A stretch of DNA of 64,000 nucleotides from Rana temporaria (taxonomy: Eukaryota > Chordata > Amphibia > Anura > Ranidae), in assembly GCF_905171775.1 (NCBI RefSeq), contig NC_053492.1, positions 63,883,355 to 63,947,354 of the forward strand. The letters run 5' to 3'. Shown in pieces: positions 61,301 through 64,000 of the stretch. A model generated the notes under the pieces. It saw only the letters and a program-made list of their open reading frames with translations, was not told the origin of the DNA and ran no database searches. Numbering within the stretch: position 1 is the first letter of the stretch; every line of letters begins with the position of its first letter. The position numbers were made by a program, and so were the translations under genes.

Positions 61301-62204
61301 GGGTCTATGTCCACAAGCTTTTGTTTGCATCAAAACTGCTTCTCTACCCGTACAAGTCAATGGGAATAAAAAGTCAGCTTGTTGAAGCTCAGAAGAAGGT
61401 CATTTGCAGGTCAATAAACTAATGACCCTAAAAAATGTCAAATGCAAGCAGATTGCACCTAAAAGCAAACTACATTTGCTCATCAACCAAAGCCCAAAGA
61501 CTGTCGACACCGGCCTTTACGGAGGAATGTATAATGTTGCATATCTGCAGTAATATTTGAATGGTTGCTTATTTCTACAAGCTCATCTCTGGATCTTAGA
61601 AAATCCCTCCCTGTAAGAGAAATAAAAAAGCCAAGTCTGAGCCATGACCTATCTGTGAAAAATCAATGTTCCTAAACAGCTTTGTATATACTTCAATAAT
61701 CTTTGTCTGAACGCGGCACTGAAAGCACAGGATGGACAGAAGTCGTGTCCCCAGGCAAGACATCCGCTGCTGTCATTGAACTAGAAAGAATTCCAAAACA
61801 AAGCCATTTACTAGCAGTATGAGTACAAGAATCATTTATCTATGTAGATACCATATAGAGAGGGCTCTCAATGTGTAGACACTCCAACATATAATGATGA
61901 ATTTCAGTACTTGAAGAGAAAGTTAACATTCCCTATTCTTTGTTCCTATGGGTAAGCCTATAATAAGGCTTACCTATACAGTAGGTACTGTAAATATCTC
62001 CTAAACTTGCACCGTTTAGGATATATTTACTGTATACTGCGCTGATGACATCATCGGCGAATGCGCTCTGAAGGAACGGCTGCCCGTGCTGTTTCTTCAG
62101 AAGTCCATGTGACTGGCGGCATGCGGCTCCAGCCAGTCACAGAGCGGACCCGGAAGGAAGACGGGCAAAGATGGATGCGGCCTCCAACAATTTTCCAGAT
62201 ACAC
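61301..62204. other. Unassigned stretch, no gene seen
   Basis: Contains an inverted pair GTAAGCCTATA / TATAAGGCTTAC at 61952-61975. Otherwise plain. Confidence 0.3.
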
Positions 62205-62207
62205 TAA

Positions 62208-62477
62208 GGCCCCGTACACACGACCGAGCTTCTTGGCAGAATTCAGCCAGAAACTCGGTCGGAGCTGAATTCTGCCGAGAAACCCGGCTGTGTGTACACT
62301 TTCGGCCGAGGAAGCCGATGAGTTCCTCGTCGAGCCAAATGGAGAACATGTTCTCTATTTCCTCATTGTTCAATGAGGAAAGTTGGCTCACCGAGATCCT
62401 TGGCGGCTTCACACAGAACTCGACGAGCAAAACGATGAGTTTTGCCTGTCGAGTTTCTCGGACGTGTGTACGGGGCC
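62208..62477. mobile_element. TNA-type foldback, CTCGACGAG-word family (270 bp)
   Basis: TAA at 62205-62207 and 62478-62480. GGCCCCGTACACACGACCGA to TCGGACGTGTGTACGGGGCC. Sub-hairpin CGGCAGAATTC-like words (GGCAGAATTCAG / CTGAATTCTGCC, 62236-62277); inner GTGTGTACACTTTCGGCC. Confidence 0.9.
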
Positions 62478-62480
62478 TAA

Positions 62481-63089
62481 CAGTTACTACCTAATCCTGG
62501 AAAAACTGGGAGGACACTTTCATTAGATATGCATAGCGCACCATTTTATCCTGTCATCTGCCACAGTAATTGCTCATGTACACACAAGCTAGGTTGAACG
62601 CAGGCTGCGGGAAAACGTGGCAAGATCCTGGCAAATACACAAAACGGTAGTGGTTAAAATGTTCCTATCCTGAATGCAATTCTTCCGCGTATAGGAACGG
62701 GAGGTTGAGGGAGGTCGAACGTCCCCTAACCGCAGCAGCTTCTAAATTCTCGTAAAAACCTATACGCATATTGACACACAGGCTTTTATGGAGTTGAGTT
62801 TAGGCCTAAAAAACGCCTAAAGCTCGTAAACTCAAGTTTAGAAGCGGTCAGTGCACATGAGCCCTGACTTTTGCTCTGTCCCATTCTGGGAGTGATATGC
62901 CATGAGACAGACTATAGACTCAATGGGAAAAATAACCCAGAGAAAGAGGGATACTTGTCAACTATGCACTAATGAAGGTGCAGAAAATGAAAACAATTAA
63001 AGCGCCATTCTACCTTCATTATTTATTCTATGTAGTATTTTATTAGGATGGTATGGTCGATTACAGTATTTATTTATTTTTATTTGGTA
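62481..63089. other. Unassigned stretch, no gene seen
   Basis: No element border. An inverted AGGCCTAAAAAACGCCT hairpin lies near 62803. Confidence 0.3.
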
Positions 63090-63093
63090 TTAA

Positions 63094-63564
63094 AGTGAAA
63101 TTAAAGATTTGTTTTCTTTTTTTAAACAACAAACATGTCATACTTACCTGCTCTTTCCAGCGGTTTTGCACAGAGTAACCCCGATTCTCTTCTTCTTGGA
63201 TTCTCCGCCGGCGTTCTTGACCCCTCCCTCCTGCCAAGCACCCCCAGAGCAAGCAGCTTGCAAAGGGGGGACCCAAGCAGGCTCGCTCCCTAGCCGCTGC
63301 TCTGTGTGTCCATTCAAAGAGCCACGGCTTGGCCCTGCCCCCTCTCCCTCCTCATTGGCTCACTGGCTGTGATTGACAGCAGCAGGAAACAATGGCTCCC
63401 GATTCTGCCTCAGCCAATGAGGAGGGAGTGCTCTCAGAGAGCCGAGGCTCTTGTGCACATCGCTGGACTGCGATAAATATTAGGGGGGCTTCTGCACAGA
63501 GAAGGTTTTTTACCTTCTTGCACAGAATGCACCAAGGTGAAATTTTTTTCTAATTTAAACCTCT
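63094..63564. mobile_element. TTAA-type element (K family), complete
   Basis: TTAA at 63090-63093 and 63565-63568. AGTGAAATTAAAG to TTAAACCTCT. Interior AAACATGTCATACTTACC, GATTGACAGCAGCAGG and CAGCCAATGAGGAGGG are shared with the other K copies. 471 bp. Confidence 0.78.
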
Positions 63565-63750
63565 TTAATTGTGGTTATTGGTAATTTTTGTGTTGTCTTT
63601 GTTGAATGTAACTGTAGCTTAGTAATTTGCCTTTGGAATTTATAAAGTATTCTGAATCTGAACCTTCTTCAAAAATATGTTTTTCCTTATACACTGAATT
63701 CCTGTCCTTGGCCTACATATTTGCAGATTTAACATAGAGAAGTCAAAACT
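63565..63750. other. Unassigned spacer
   Basis: AT-rich; nothing recognised. Confidence 0.3.
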
Positions 63751-64000
63751 TAAAGCAGAGCTCCACCCTCAAATCAAACTCTGCATCAGCACTTAAAAAA
63801 AATGTCGAGAAAAATTAGCCGAGAAAAAAAAAATAACATTTTATACATACCTTAAAATGTTGCTAGGCAGACTTCCTAATCTGCCTTCTTCCTGCACCGC
63901 GGTTGTTTTCCTCTGTAGCCTACACCGCACAGACTCCTGGGAATGTTGTGTCATAATTTCTCAGGAGTCTGTGCGCTCCTATGCCCCGAAAAATTGCGGG
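63751..64000. repeat. Left part of another TTAA-like element, runs off window
   Basis: CTTAAAGCAGAGCTCCACCC begins it, then A-rich sequence, then a hairpin CACAGACTCCTGGGAA / TCTCAGGAGTCTGTGCG (63928-63975). The right end is outside the window. Confidence 0.45.

Overview
This is vertebrate nuclear DNA that is almost entirely transposon-derived. I find no convincing host exon, rRNA, tRNA gene, CRISPR array or bacterial feature. The combination of vertebrate Tc1/mariner copies, L2/CR1-like LINE tails and very many long foldback elements ending in a GTACACACGA motif suggests an anuran amphibian, most likely a ranoid (true-frog type) genome. That assignment is inference from repeat content. The long open frames in the window are either transposase fragments or translations of tandem repeats.

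The commonest inhabitants are non-autonomous elements with long inverted-repeat arms. Three groups can be told apart by target-site duplication (TSD). (1) 'TNA' elements with GGCC-type ends and 3-bp TSDs (TTA, TGA, TAA, TCA), probably PIF/Harbinger-like: 780-2310, 4323-4611, 6177-6595, 7652-7881, 18450-18854, 24421-24749, 26127-26498, 27462-27952, 35905-37622, 38518-38924, 42761-43251, 46108-46375, 47998-48417, 50391-50941, 53693-54075, 57668-57934, 58709-59114, 60296-60884, 60922-61297 and 62208-62477. (2) TTAA elements, possibly piggyBac-like: 2943-3734, 14153-15346, 16021-16555, 19194-20002, 29987-30716, 35315-37816, 43688-44043, 49043-49680, 52651-52990, 56246-57097, 58099-58518 and 63094-63564. 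(3) hAT-like elements, three of them with clear 8-bp TSDs: 9527-9711, 20206-20897 and 59579-60010. A fourth family has GGCCAGATTC-type ends and is rich in ACGCCG words (1-516, 8549-8931, 16608-17322, 33271-34047, 54190-54919).

Other mobile DNA: a Tc1 transposase gene with its DD34E triad readable but one in-frame stop and a C-terminal deletion (11455-12650, minus), a second opposing Tc1 copy (12736-13205), and further Tc1 relics at 11094-11385, 34843-35171, 51450-51815 and 57290-58645. There is a dead L2/CR1-type LINE at 4645-6172 and two LINE 3' tails. Three LTRs belong to one family (793-1891 minus, 9060-10375 plus, 31314-32358 plus), and a different LTR lies at 47122-48797 (minus). A roughly 509-bp tRNA-derived SINE at 36770-37278 has a perfect 13-bp TSD.

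Nesting is the main architectural theme. The deepest stack is at 35311-37820: a TTAA element holds a TNA foldback composite, which holds the SINE. At 46985-48812 a LINE tail holds an LTR, which holds a foldback. At 31290-32672 a TA-flanked MITE holds an LTR, and at 777-2313 a foldback holds an LTR. Large minisatellites lie inside elements at 14600-15060, 20325-20830, 39480-40620 and 45940-46460. The segments between named elements are AT-rich, with no recognisable gene; the window could be intergenic or intronic.
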